This document shows, in pieces, positions 26,659 through 36,412 of a stretch of DNA of 48,754 nt. Below the pieces are notes generated by a model. That model saw only the letters and a list, made by a program, of their open reading frames with translations, was not told the origin of the DNA and made no database searches. The stretch is from Candidatus Hadersleviella danica (GTDB lineage: Bacteria > Chloroflexota > Anaerolineae > Promineifilales > Promineifilaceae): contig JADJSZ010000113.1 of NCBI GenBank assembly GCA_016711405.1, positions 1 to 48,754 on the forward strand. The letters are read 5' to 3'. Position 1 is the first letter of the stretch; every line of letters starts with the position of its first letter. Position numbers and translations under genes: made by a program.

Positions 26659-27393
26659 ATGCCTTATCGCCATCTCAACCCCGATATTTTGGTAGACCGC
26701 ATCGAAGCGTTGCAACAACGCATGTTGGAGCGATTCCCCGAACGCAACCTCAACAAAGTGTGTGCCGAACTGCTGGCCACGGCGCAAGAGACGAAACAGC
26801 GCACAGCGTGGATTAGTCGGCCGCTATGGCCGCTTCGCCTTGGGGTGGGGGGATTGGCCGCGTTGTTGTCCACGGCCGCCATTTATGCCATCCCCCGCGT
26901 CGTCCTCCTCGATAGCACCCAATTTGGCCTGAGCGAATTTCTACAGGCTCTCGAGGCGGGCACGAACAACATCTTGCTCATCGGGGCCGCCTTTGTCTTT
27001 TTGGTCACGGCCGAACGGCGCATCAAACAAAAGCGCACCCTCGCCTCCCTGCACGAGTTGCGCGTCTTGGCCCATGTCATAGACATGCACCAACTGACCA
27101 AAGACCCCGAGCGCATCCTCGGCCGTGGCCCCCGCACCACCTCCTCCCCCAAAGAGAGCATGACCCCCTTTGAGTTAACCCGCTATCTCAACTATTGCTC
27201 CGAAATGCTCTCCCTCATCGGCAAAGTCGCCGCCCTCTATGTGCAAGATTTCGATGATGAGGTGGCCGTCGCGGCCGTCAACGAACTCGAAGACCTCACC
27301 ACCGCCCTCGCCAGCAAAATCTGGCAAAAAATCATGATCCTCCACGACCTTGAGCCAGACGAACGCCAACAAATCGAAATTGCGAAGAGGTAG
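26659..27393 (+). CDS. Conserved membrane protein of unknown function (two helices)
   Basis: 244 residues from the ATG at 26659; the frame upstream is repeat and antisense sequence. Opens MPYRHLNPDILVDRIEALQQ, an amphipathic helical region, then two hydrophobic helices (about 62-82 and 105-122). A long, mostly helical cytoplasmic tail includes PFELTRYLNYCSEMLSLIGK and DFDDEVAVAAVNELEDLTTA. I do not recognise a named family. The tail's pattern is well formed and the codon use matches the neighbours, so it is a real gene. It stands between a divergent secreted protein and the LIV operon. Confidence 0.7.
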   Translation: MPYRHLNPDILVDRIEALQQRMLERFPERNLNKVCAELLATAQETKQRTAWISRPLWPLRLGVGGLAALLSTAAIYAIPRVVLLDSTQFGLSEFLQALEAGTNNILLIGAAFVFLVTAERRIKQKRTLASLHELRVLAHVIDMHQLTKDPERILGRGPRTTSSPKESMTPFELTRYLNYCSEMLSLIGKVAALYVQDFDDEVAVAAVNELEDLTTALASKIWQKIMILHDLEPDERQQIEIAKR

Positions 27394-27400
27394 GGGGAGA

Positions 27401-27480
27401 GACGAGAGAGAAGAGAGAAGAGAGATGCCGCGCCAATCCGCAATCCCCATTCCGCATTCCGCATTTCCCTCTCCCCCGTG
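27401..27480. repeat. GAGAGAA and TTCCGCA heptamer repeats
   Basis: Purine-rich GAGAGAAGA words, then ATTCCGCATTCCGCATTT-type words of period 7. The latter is the complement of the GGAATGC word at 47228-47272. Confidence 0.75.
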
Positions 27481-27488
27481 TCTTTTCG

Positions 27489-27560
27489 GTGACAAAACAG
27501 TGTCCTTTCCCTGTCACGTCGCCTTAAAAATCTTGCACATAAAAAATGTTATGGTATTGT
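27489..27560 (+). promoter_or_regulatory. Candidate promoter and operator of the LIV operon
   Basis: A TTGCAC box (27533-27538) and a TATTGT box (27555-27560) are 16 bases apart, a fair sigma-70-like pair about 85 bases before livG. Just upstream, GTGACA...TGTCAC (27489-27517) is an inverted repeat that could be a regulator site. The boxes are imperfect, so confidence is low. Confidence 0.35.
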
Positions 27561-27647
27561 TAAAAGTGCCCAACATTCTTCTATTCTCCCCCTAACTTAG
27601 AGAATGCTTTTACTCCCTAAATTTATCTCTCTCTGGTGAACTGTTGC

Positions 27648-28472
27648 ATGAGTGATTCATCCACCATCTTAAAAGTTGACAACATTCACCTCAGTTTTGG
27701 GGGGACTGTCGCCCTTAACAACGTCAGCTTTGATGTGAAGCAGGGTGAAATTCGAGCAATTATTGGGCCGAACGGGGCGGGCAAAACCTCTCTTCTCAAC
27801 AGCATGAGCGGCTTTTATCGGCCGCAAAAAGGGCGCATCCTCTTCGCTGGCCACCCTTTACCCAACAATGGGGGTTTGCCTTATGATGGATCTGCTGGGG
27901 GCTACGAAATGACCAAAGTGCCCCCCCATAAGGTTGCCCAACTCGGCATGGCCCGCACCTTCCAGAATATCGCCCTCTACACAGGGTTAAGCACACTGGA
28001 TAACCTCATGGCCGCCCGCCATGTGCACATGAAACAAAACGCTTTGCAAAGCGCTTTTTACTGGGGAACCGCCCAACGGGAAGAAGTCCAACATCGCCAC
28101 ACTGTCGAAGAAATTATTGATTTTCTTGAGATTGCCCACATTCGCAAAGCGATTGTGGGGGCTTTGCCCTACGGCTTGCGCAAACGGGTCGAACTCGGCC
28201 GTGCCCTTGCCCTCGAACCCAAACTCCTCCTCTTAGATGAGCCAATGGCAGGGATGAACGCCGAAGAAAAAGAGGACATGGCTCGCTTCATCCTCGACAT
28301 TTACGAACGGCGCGGTGTCACCATCGTCCTCATCGAACACGACATGGGCCTCGTCATGGACATCTCCGACCGCGTTGTCGTCATTGATTTCGGGGTCAAA
28401 ATCGCCGACGGAACCCCCAACCAAGTCAAAAACGACCCCAACGTCATCAAAGCGTATCTGGGACAAGAATAG
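27648..28472 (+). CDS. livG: LIV-type ABC transporter ATP-binding protein
   Basis: 274 residues from the ATG at 27648. Walker A GPNGAGKTS, Q-loop region, then the signature GLRKRVELGRALALEPKLLL in place of LSGGQ (GALPYGLRKRVE), Walker B LLLDEPMAG, and H-loop EHDM. The long insert between Walker A and the signature, and MAGMNAEE after Walker B, are typical of LivG rather than LivF. It powers the importer made by livH and livM, together with livF. First gene of the operon. Confidence 0.93.
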   Translation: MSDSSTILKVDNIHLSFGGTVALNNVSFDVKQGEIRAIIGPNGAGKTSLLNSMSGFYRPQKGRILFAGHPLPNNGGLPYDGSAGGYEMTKVPPHKVAQLGMARTFQNIALYTGLSTLDNLMAARHVHMKQNALQSAFYWGTAQREEVQHRHTVEEIIDFLEIAHIRKAIVGALPYGLRKRVELGRALALEPKLLLLDEPMAGMNAEEKEDMARFILDIYERRGVTIVLIEHDMGLVMDISDRVVVIDFGVKIADGTPNQVKNDPNVIKAYLGQE

Positions 28473-28545
28473 TTAGAAGTGAAAAGTGAGAAGTAAAAGT
28501 GGTAACAGACCACTTTTCACTTTTGACCTTTCACCTTTCACCTCA
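28473..28545. repeat. AGTGAAA inverted-repeat block
   Basis: Tandem AGTGAAA/AGTGAGA words, a short centre, and the complement CTTTTCACTTTTGACCTTTC. It fills the gap between livG and the ligase gene and may fold as a hairpin within the operon transcript. Confidence 0.8.
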
Positions 28546-28554
28546 TTACACACT

Positions 28555-30469
28555 ATGGCCAAACCCGAAACATTGCCCCAATACTTTTTAGAGCGCACCA
28601 CCAATTTCCCGCCTGCGAAAGTAGCCGTGCGCCAAAAAGAGTTGGGTATTTGGCGCGAATTTACGTGGCAAGAATCCTACGAACAGGTCAAACACTTTGG
28701 CTTGGGTCTGATTCAGCTTGGCCTGCAACGGGGCGAACACGTCTGCTTTATCGGCGACAATGACCGCTATGCCCTGTGGAGCTACATTGGGGCAATGGGG
28801 GTGGGCGGGGCGATGATTGGCCTGTACACCGATTCCCGCGCCAACGAAATTGAATACGTCGTCAGCCACGGCGATGTGGTCTTTGCCCTTGCCAAAGACC
28901 AAGAGCAATGCGACAAGTTCCTCGAGATTAAAGAGCGCATCCCCCAAGTCAAACGAGTCATTTATTGGGATGAGCGCGGGTTGTGGAATTACGATGACCC
29001 GTGGCTTATTTCGTTTAGTGAGGTGCAAAAGCTCGGCCGTGAACTCGCCGCCCAAGAGCCAACCCGCTACGAGACAGAAGTCGCCGTCGGCCGTGGCTCC
29101 GACCTTGCCCTCCTCTGCTACACCTCTGGCACCACAGGCTTGCCCAAAGGGGTCATGCTCAGCCATGCCAACCTCATGTACTCGGCCGATGCCTATCTCG
29201 ACGTAGACCCGCGCTACGAAGGCGACAACCACCTCAGTTTCCTGCCCCTTGGCTGGATAGCCGAACCCGTTTTGGGTTTTGCGGGGCACGTCGCCATCGG
29301 TTTTGTGATGAACTTCCCCGAGGAACCCGAAACTGTGCGCGAAAACATGCGCGAAATCTCGCCGGAGTCCGTCATCTACAACTCCCGCCTCTGGGATGGC
29401 ATTGTGGGCACAATTCAGGTGCGAATGCAGGATGCCACATGGCTCAATCGCAAACTGTACCAATGGTTTTTGCCCGTTGGCTACAAAATGGCGGATAGAA
29501 AGTTGGTTGGCCAATCTGTTGGGGTGGGGTTGCAGATGGCTTATGGGTTGGGGGATTGGCTCGTCTTTCGGCCGTTGCGTGGCCAACTCGGCCTCGCCAA
29601 AGTTCGCTCCGCCTACACAGGCGGCGCCGCCCTCAGCCCTGATGCGATGCGCTATTTGCACGCCCTCGGCATCAACCTCAAACAAGTCTACGGCTCCACC
29701 GAAGTCACAGGCGGGGCGACGATTCACCGCGACAAAGATATTAAATTTGCCAGCGTCGGCATCCCCGCCCCCGGCATCGAAGTGGCCATTGCCGAAGACG
29801 GCGAAATTTTGCTGGCTGGCCCGACTGTCATGCAAGGGTATTACAAAAACCCCGAAGCAACGGCCAAAGACATTTTGGAAAAAGGCGGCAAACGCTGGTT
29901 CCGCACAGGCGATGCGGGTCATGTGGATGAAGACGGCCACCTCATTTTCCTCGACAGGGTCAAAAATATCATGACCCTGTCCAATGGCGAACGCTTTTCG
30001 CCCCAATTTATCGAAGGGCGGCTCAAATTTAATCCCTTACATTTTGGATGTGATGAGCCTCGGCGACGAAACCCACGATTTTGTCTCTGCCCTTATCGTG
30101 ATTGATTTCGAGACAGTTGGCCAATGGGCCGAAAAGCGGGGTTTGGGTTACACCACTTTTGTGGATTTATCCCAAAAACCCGAGGTATACGACCTCATCC
30201 AAAAAGCGGTGCAAGAGGTCAATGTCAATTTGCCCAGTGGGGCGCAAGTCGAGAGTTTTGTCTTGCTCCATAAAGAGTTTGATGCGGACGAGGCCGAAAT
30301 GACCCGCACCCGCAAGTTGCGCCGCAATGTATTGGCCGAAAAATACAGCACCATCATCGAAGCGATGTATGCCCGCCAACCCTCGGTGCAAATTCGCGCC
30401 TCCGTTACTTATCAAGACGGCCGTGAAGCCATCATTGAAACCAGCTTAAAAGTGATGAGCACGGCCTAA
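28555..30469 (+). CDS. AMP-dependent acyl-CoA synthetase (long-chain type), one frameshift
   Basis: About 637 residues when joined, starting at the ATG at 28555. Adenylation motifs: YTSGTTGLPKGVMLSHANL (phosphate loop), YGSTEVTG, RTGDAGHVDEDGHL and LDRVKNIMTLSNGERFSP. After the frameshift comes SALIVIDFETVGQWAEKRGL and the C-terminal lysine region TRTRKLRRN. It activates a carboxylic acid to its CoA ester. Around 30037 the sequence CCCTTAC should be CCCTAC to give PYILDVMSLGDE, so one T is extra. Its place inside a LIV operon suggests that the imported substrate is a carboxylic acid trapped as a CoA thioester. Confidence 0.92.
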
Positions 30470-30506
30470 AAGCACTCAGCACTTCACTCTCTTCTAGGAG
30501 AAATAC

Positions 30507-31458
30507 ATGAATTGGGTCTTAGTCCCTCAACAATTCATCAACGGCTTGCTCAATGGCGGCACCATCGCCCTCATCGCCTTGGGCATTGTCCTCGTCTATC
30601 GCTCCTCAGAGGTGTTTAACTTCGCCCACGGCCATAGCGTGATGATAGGGGCTTACCTGACATGGTGGTTTGCCACCCCAGACGGCATTGGCCAATGGGT
30701 GACAAGCGAAGAGCCATTTGCCTTGCCCTTGTGGGTGGCCATTGTGCTGGCCAGCGGCATCGCCGTTTTACTGGGGTTGCTCATCGAACGGCTCGCCCTA
30801 CGGCCGATGACAGGCCAACCCCTCCTCTCCATTGTCTTGATGACCCTCGGCCTCTCCCAACTGTTGGGCGGCCTTGTCACCGTCTTTTTTGGCACAGAGC
30901 CAAAAGCCAACTTCCCCACCCCGTTTGCCCCCACCGACACATGGGACATTCCCTTCCCCGGCGCATTCCGCGACATTGTCCAAATTGGCCATGCGCGTTT
31001 TGCCACCTTCGCCGTGGCCATTATTGCGGCCATCTTGCTCATCCTCTTCTTCCAATACACCAAAACAGGCTTGGCCATGCGTGCCACCTCGGAAAACCAC
31101 GAATTGGCGCAAAGTGTGGGCATTCCCATCTCGCGTGTTTTCGGTTTGTCGTGGGCCATTGCGGGCATTATCGCCACCTTGGGCGGCGTGTTGTTAGCCA
31201 CTCTTTCGGGGGTTAGCATCAACCTCTCGACAGTTGCCCTCATTGCGTTTCCCCGCCATTTTGCTCGGCGGCCTAGAATCATTTCCCGGTGCTATCTTAG
31301 GTGGCATCTCCGTGGGGTTAATTCAAGCGCTGGTGCAAGCCTCTTCGGTGGCTCAAGTGCGCTCCTCGGCCGATATTGCCCCCTACATTCTTCTCCTGAT
31401 TGTGCTTGTTTTACGCCCCGAAGGCTTGTTTGGCCAAAAACGCATCGAACGCATCTAG
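30507..31458 (+). CDS. livH: LIV-type ABC transporter permease LivH, one frameshift
   Basis: About 316 residues; start ATG with AGGAG nine bases before. Eight or so helices. Family motifs: LVYRSSEVFNFAHGHSVMIGAY, LRPMTGQPLL, MRATSENHELAQSVGI and the EAA-like coupling loop. Near 31249 a run of four C should be three, giving IAFPAILLGGLESFPGAILG, after which the frame runs to the stop at 31458. A false continuation in the first frame ends at 31526. Confidence 0.92.
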
Positions 31459-31461
31459 CGA

Positions 31462-31537
31462 TTTTGAATTTTAGATTTTGGATTTGGGATTGGTTGCACC
31501 ATGAACCAGTAACGAACAACGAATAACCAATAACCCC
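31462..31537. repeat. TTTTGGA and AATAACC heptamer repeats between livH and livM
   Basis: TTTTAGATTTTGGATTTGGG (period 7), then AACGAACAACGAATAACCAA-type words ending just before the livM ATG. No hairpin partner is present inside this gap. Confidence 0.8.
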
Positions 31538-31541
31538 TACT

Positions 31542-32651
31542 ATGGCTGTTTTAAGACCACCCGGCGATTTTGACCGTAGCTACGAACATGATAAGGCGTT
31601 TTTGCGTCGGCCGTGGCATGTTTGGGGCACTGTGTTGGCCATTGCGGCCGTGCTACTTATCCCCCAACTCGACCATATCTTGCCCACGAGCATTTATCCC
31701 GCCGCCCGCCACGCTTACATTGTCGGCATTCTCAACCAAATCGCCTACACCGTCATCGCCTTGCAAGGTCTAAACATTCTGACAGGGTATACGGGGCAAA
31801 TCTCATTGGGGCAAGCCAGTTTTATGCTAGTAGGTGGTTATATTGGGGCTTTGGTGGTTATTCATTTGGGGTGGCCGTTTTACATCGCCATAGTGATTGC
31901 CGCCATTGGCACAGGTCTCATCGGCCTCATTTTTGGCCTGCCCTCCTTGCGTGTCAAAGGCTTTTATTTGGCGATGGCGACTTTAGCCGCCCAATTTATC
32001 ATTCCGTGGCTCAGCCGCCACACCTTTCCCGATTATTTAGGTGGCGGCCGAGGTTCGATTACCGTCCCCGTGCCCGACTTTTTGGGCGAGGCGGTTCACT
32101 TTGCCGAAACCTCTAATTTTGTCTATATCTCGTTGGTCGTTCTGTTTATCACAACGCTCCTAACCAGCAATATCAGCCGCACCCGCCTCGGCCGTGCTTT
32201 CATCTCCGTTCGCGACAACGATTTTGCGGCCGAACTCCTCGGCATCAACTTGTTTGGCTACAAACTCCGTGCCTTTTTTATTGCGGCCATGTTGGCTGGA
32301 GCGGCTGGGGCACTCCGCGCCGCCAGCGAACGGGGTGTGGGCACTGAATTTGGCTACCACCTCAACGAATCCATTATCTTTTTAGGGATGTTGGTCATTG
32401 GCGGTCTCGGCACAAACCTCGGCCCATTTTTTGGAGCTATTTTCATCATCGTCATAGACGATTTGGCCTTATCCATTGGCTCCTCGCTGGCGGCCATGTT
32501 CCCCAACCAAGCCGCCCAACTGCTCACCTCATTCCGTCCTATCTTCTTCGGCTTGGCACTCATGCTCTTTCTGATTTTCGAGCCGCGTGGCCTTGCCCAC
32601 CGCTGGATGCTTATCAAAGCATCATGGCGCTTACGGCCGTTTGCGAGATAA
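31542..32651 (+). CDS. livM: LIV-type ABC transporter permease LivM
   Basis: 369 residues, about ten helices. The LivM signatures are GYTGQISLGQASFMLVGGY, LPSLRVKGFYLAMATLAAQF and the coupling loop SRTRLGRAFISVRDNDFAAELLG. It forms the membrane channel with LivH. The N-terminal 30 residues form a cytoplasmic extension typical of longer LivM proteins. The reading frame is intact, unlike those of its neighbours. Confidence 0.95.
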   Translation: MAVLRPPGDFDRSYEHDKAFLRRPWHVWGTVLAIAAVLLIPQLDHILPTSIYPAARHAYIVGILNQIAYTVIALQGLNILTGYTGQISLGQASFMLVGGYIGALVVIHLGWPFYIAIVIAAIGTGLIGLIFGLPSLRVKGFYLAMATLAAQFIIPWLSRHTFPDYLGGGRGSITVPVPDFLGEAVHFAETSNFVYISLVVLFITTLLTSNISRTRLGRAFISVRDNDFAAELLGINLFGYKLRAFFIAAMLAGAAGALRAASERGVGTEFGYHLNESIIFLGMLVIGGLGTNLGPFFGAIFIIVIDDLALSIGSSLAAMFPNQAAQLLTSFRPIFFGLALMLFLIFEPRGLAHRWMLIKASWRLRPFAR

Positions 32652-32652
32652 A

Positions 32653-32736
32653 ACGTTACTCGTTATTGGTTATTGGTTACTCACGTACTCGACCAACCAA
32701 CTACCCAATAACGAATAACCAGTAACCAATAACCCC
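32653..32736. repeat. TTATTGG / AATAACC inverted-repeat block
   Basis: TTATTGGTTATTGGTTAC on the left and AATAACGAATAACCAGTAAC on the right form a long hairpin between livM and the binding-protein gene. A hairpin here could stabilise the binding-protein message or reduce read-through; this is inferred. Confidence 0.85.
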
Positions 32737-32802
32737 ATCCCCCCCCCGTTGTTTCTGATGGCTGTGGCCATCTGTTAGATACTCTCTTTGGAGGAGAAAA
32801 AA

Positions 32803-35405
32803 ATGAAAAAATGGTATAGCAAATTGATTCTGTTGACCTTGCTGGCCCTCTTGGTAGCGGCTTGCGGTGGTGCGGCTACCCCCACCGCCGAACCAGCTCC
32901 TGAGGCAACTTCTGCCCCCGCCGAAGTTGAAGAACCCACGGCCGAGCCAGCCGCCGAGGAACCCACGGCCGAACCAGAGGCTGAGGAACCGACGGCCGAA
33001 CCGACGGCTGAAACCGCCCCTGTGTCTGATGTAACCCTCACTGTCTGGGCAGACGACACCCGTGCACCTGTCATTGAAGCGCTCGGCGCCCAATTCACCG
33101 AAGAATACGGCGTGGGCATCGTTGTCCAACAAGTCGGCTTTGGTGACATCCGCGAGAACTTCACCGTCGCCGCCCCCGCTGGCGAAGGCCCCGACATCAT
33201 CATCGGTGCCCACGACTGGCTGGGCGAATTGGCCACCAGCGGCTTGCTGGCCGAAATTGACCTCGGCGACAAAGAAGGGGACTTCTCCCCTGCGGCCGTA
33301 GACGCATTCCGCTATGACGGCGTGCTGTACGGCTTACCCTACGCCGTCGAAAACGTCGCCTTCTTCTACAACAAAGACCTCATCGAGACCCCCCCCACCA
33401 CTTGGACAGAAGTTCAAGAACTGGCGGCCGAACTCGAGGCTGAGGGCGTTGTGCAATACGGCTACGTCTTGCAACCCGCCGATGCTTTCCACTTCATGCC
33501 CATCCAAACCGCTTTTGGTGGTTATGTGTTCGGCACGAATGAAAACGGCTACGACCCCACCGATGTGGGCTTGGACAGCGAAGGCTCCATCGCCGCCGCC
33601 CAATGGCTGGAAGGCATGATTGCCGACGGTCATTTGTCGGCCGACCTCGACTGGGATGCTGTTCATGCTTTGTTTGAGACAGGCGAAGCGGCCATGATGA
33701 TTACTGGGCCGTGGGCTGTTGCTCGCTTCAAGGAAGCAGGTGTCAACTATGGGATCGCCAACTTGCCCGGCGAGACGCAAGAAAGCTCCCCCTTCTTGGG
33801 CGTACAAGGGTTCATGGTTAGTGCCTTCAGCCAAGACCCCCTCTTGGCCCAAGCGTTCCTGACCGAATTTGTGGCCACCGAAGAAGCGATGACCCAAATT
33901 TTCGCCAGCGGCGACCGTCCGCCAGCCCACTTGGCTGTTTTGGAAGGGTTGGAAGACCCAGACCTGCTCGCCTTTGGTGCGGCTGGTGTCAACGGCCGGG
34001 CGATGCCCGCCATCCCCGAAATGAGTGCCGTTTGGGGTGCATGGGGTGACGCTGTCACGCTCATCTTCCAAGCGCAACAACCCGCCGATGAGGCGTTCAC
34101 CAACGCGGCCGAGCAAGTTCGCAACGCCATTGCTGGCGTTGTGGTTGAGGAACCTGCGGAAGAACCTGCTGAAGAAAGCACGACCATGGTTCCCACCGAA
34201 GCGTGTGAAGTAGATTTGACGGGTGAAGAACTGGTCATTTACCAACAAGCTGGCCGTGAAGGCCCGTTGGCCGCCATTTTGGGGCAAGGCTTCGCCTATG
34301 CCACCGAAGATGCGGTGAATATGATTAACAGCGAAGGTGGTATCTGTGGGGCGACGGTTAGCGTTGTCTTTGGCGAAACCAACTACGCGGCCGAGCAAGA
34401 AGTGGCTGTTTACGAGCAATTCCGTGCGGCCGACCCCAAACCGTTCATCATCCTCACCTATGGTAGCGCGGCGACCATCGTCCTCAAGGATCGCGTCTTT
34501 GAAGACCAAATCGTCAACTTGGCCGCTGGTTTGGAAGCGAGTGCAATCTATGACCCCGCCAGTGGTTACACCGTTGGTTTGGCTCCCATTTACCCCGACC
34601 AATTTGCAGGCTACCTGCAATGGTTGAGCGAGAACTGGGCTGATGTCAAACCTGCTGATGCGGGCGACGACATCGTTGTGGGTGTCATTGGCTGGCCAAC
34701 GCCCTTGGCTTTGGGGCTATCACCCCTGAAACAGAAGCCTTTGCGGCCGAACTTGGCATCACCCTTCTGCCTCTCGAGCAAGTTGAGCTTTCGCCCACGG
34801 CCGAGGTTTCGGGTGCTATCCAAAACTTGGTTGTTGGTGGTGCGAACGTCAGTTGGAACCAAAGCCTCTCCTTCATCCCTGCCCAAGTCGGTGGCACCAC
34901 CCGTGCCCTTGGCTTGTGGGACAGCGTCAAGATGAGCGGTGTGAACTGGTCTATGCACGACGATGTGCCCGTCTTCTTGGGCGATAACCCCGAATTGATT
35001 GATGGCTACTGTGGTGTATTCCCCTATGCGTACTGGAATGACACCGATGTCATCGGCGTACAAGCGGCCGACTTCGCCTTCACCGAGGCGGGTCGCCCCG
35101 AATCAGACCGTTCGACCACCTATCTGACGACGTTTGCCAGCTTCTTGGCCATTCGCAACGTCCTCATCCACGCCGCCAACACCATTGGTTCGGCCGACAT
35201 TACGGGTGAAGATGTATTGAACGCGATGATTGACCTTGGGGCAGTGGATGGTGGTGGTATCTCCACCTACAACGTAGACGAGACAACCCGCTCCTCCCGC
35301 ATGGCGCAAATTCGCTGTGTGGTGTGGGATGGCGAACAACTCAACTACGAAGTGGTGCAAGATTACTTCGAATTGCCCGACATGCGCCCTGCGCCCCAGA
35401 ACTAA
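32803..35405 (+). CDS. Double substrate-binding lipoprotein: MalE-like domain fused to LivK-like domain, one frameshift
   Basis: About 867 residues when joined; ATG at 32803 with GGAGGAG upstream. The lipoprotein signal ends at Cys21 (LLVAAC), then an EEPTAEP-rich linker to about 72. Domain 1 (about 75-445) is a complete sugar-type binding protein: LTVWADDTRAPVIEALG, GPDIIIGAHDWLGELATSGL, GVLYGLPYAVENVAFFYNKD, EAAMMITGPWA and the closing ADEAFTNAAEQVRNAIAG. A second acidic linker (446-467) leads to domain 2 (about 468-867), a LivK-type fold: LVIYQQAGREGPLAAILGQG, DAVNMINSEGGICGATV, YEQFRAADPKPFIIL, VGVIGWP, and later YLTTFASFLAIRNVLIHAAN. Domain 2 has no lipobox of its own. The frame breaks at about 34699, where one A seems missing, and continues in the frame ending at 35405. 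It sits where livK belongs. Confidence 0.88.
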
Positions 35406-35426
35406 CCTGATAGACCTCTAGTTAAT

Positions 35427-35519
35427 AGTCAGTAGTAATTAGTGAGTAGTGAGTAGTGGGTAGTGAGTTATCACGATTCACTACTTACTACTTACTATTT
35501 ACTACTGACTCGCTACTGA
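35427..35519. repeat. TAGTGAG / CTACTTA inverted-repeat block
   Basis: Four TAGTGAG/TAGTGGG words (period 7), a short loop, then ACTACTTACTACTTACTATT words. A strong hairpin is possible between the binding-protein gene and livF. Confidence 0.85.
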
Positions 35520-35528
35520 AAAATACGT

Positions 35529-36326
35529 ATGCTAAAAGTCAGCAACATCGAAGTCGTCTACAGTGATGTCATCCTCGTTTTACGGGGTGTTTCGCTTGAA
35601 GTCCAGAAAGGGCAAGTGGTTTCATTGCTGGGGGCGAATGGAGCGGGTAAATCCACCACGCTCAAGGCGCTTTCGGGGTTGTTGGTTTCGCAACAGGGCA
35701 AAGTAACCCGTGGCGCGATTGAATTTGAAGGTCAGCGGATAGACAATCTCTCGGCCGACGAAATTGTGCGCCTTGGCATTGTGCAAGTCATTGAGGGACG
35801 GCCGCTCTTCCGCCATCTTAGTGTGGAAGAAAACTTACTGACAGGAGCCTTGTTCCGCTCTGCTTCCAACGCCGTGCTGAAATCGGATTTGGAGCAGGTG
35901 TACCACTTTTTCCCCCGTTTGCTTTCCATGCGCCACCGCACCAGTGGTTATCTTTCGGGTGGTGAACAGCAAATGGTCGTCATCGGCCGTGCGCTCATGG
36001 CCAAACCCAAGCTCATGCTTCTGGATGAGCCATCGTTGGGGCTGGCTCCTCTGCTAGTCAAAGATATTTTCGATATTATCAAGCGCATCAACCAAGAATC
36101 GGGCATGTCGTTGTTGATTGTGGAGCAGAATGCCAACGTAGCCCTCAAAACGGCCGATTACGCCTATGTGATGGAAAACGGCCGTGTGGTGCTGGATGGT
36201 GCGGCCGAACAATTGGCTGAAAACGCCGATATTAAAGAGTTTTACCTCGGCCTCACCTCTGTAGGCGAGCGCAAAAGCTACCGCGATGTGAAACATTACA
36301 AGCGGCGCAAGCGCTGGCTTGGCTAG
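35529..36326 (+). CDS. livF: LIV-type ABC transporter ATP-binding protein
   Basis: 265 residues. Walker A GANGAGKST, signature YLSGGEQQMVVIGRAL, Walker B LMLLDEPSLGLAP and H-loop EQNANVALKTADYAYVMENG, the last two typical of LivF. It ends with a short basic tail (KHYKRRKRW). It pairs with LivG to drive import. Confidence 0.95.
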   Translation: MLKVSNIEVVYSDVILVLRGVSLEVQKGQVVSLLGANGAGKSTTLKALSGLLVSQQGKVTRGAIEFEGQRIDNLSADEIVRLGIVQVIEGRPLFRHLSVEENLLTGALFRSASNAVLKSDLEQVYHFFPRLLSMRHRTSGYLSGGEQQMVVIGRALMAKPKLMLLDEPSLGLAPLLVKDIFDIIKRINQESGMSLLIVEQNANVALKTADYAYVMENGRVVLDGAAEQLAENADIKEFYLGLTSVGERKSYRDVKHYKRRKRWLG

Positions 36327-36366
36327 TTAATTGTGAATGGTGAATGGCTAATTGTGAATTGTGAAT
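36326..36366. repeat. TGAATGG / TGAATTG heptamer repeat
   Basis: Side-by-side TGAATGGTGAATGG and TGAATTGTGAATG words immediately after the livF stop. No inverted partner. Confidence 0.7.
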
Positions 36367-36412
36367 GAGGAAACCCGCTTAGTGGTTTTCCCTCGTACTG
36401 GCTTCTTTCCCC

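Noticed and set aside
28588..30006. Long minus-strand open frame of 472 codons opposite the acyl-CoA ligase
   Set aside because: Its product has no recognisable domain, and the plus strand encodes a clear ligase with all motifs; it is a shadow frame caused by codon composition.
33334..34620. Minus-strand open frame of 428 codons opposite the double binding protein
   Set aside because: Same reason: low-complexity shadow of a well-supported plus-strand gene.
32788..35405. Assembly chimera as the default reading of the double binding protein
   Set aside because: The junction is in frame, the linker is natural in composition and the downstream genes fit livK's position; kept as a possibility to test, not as the call.
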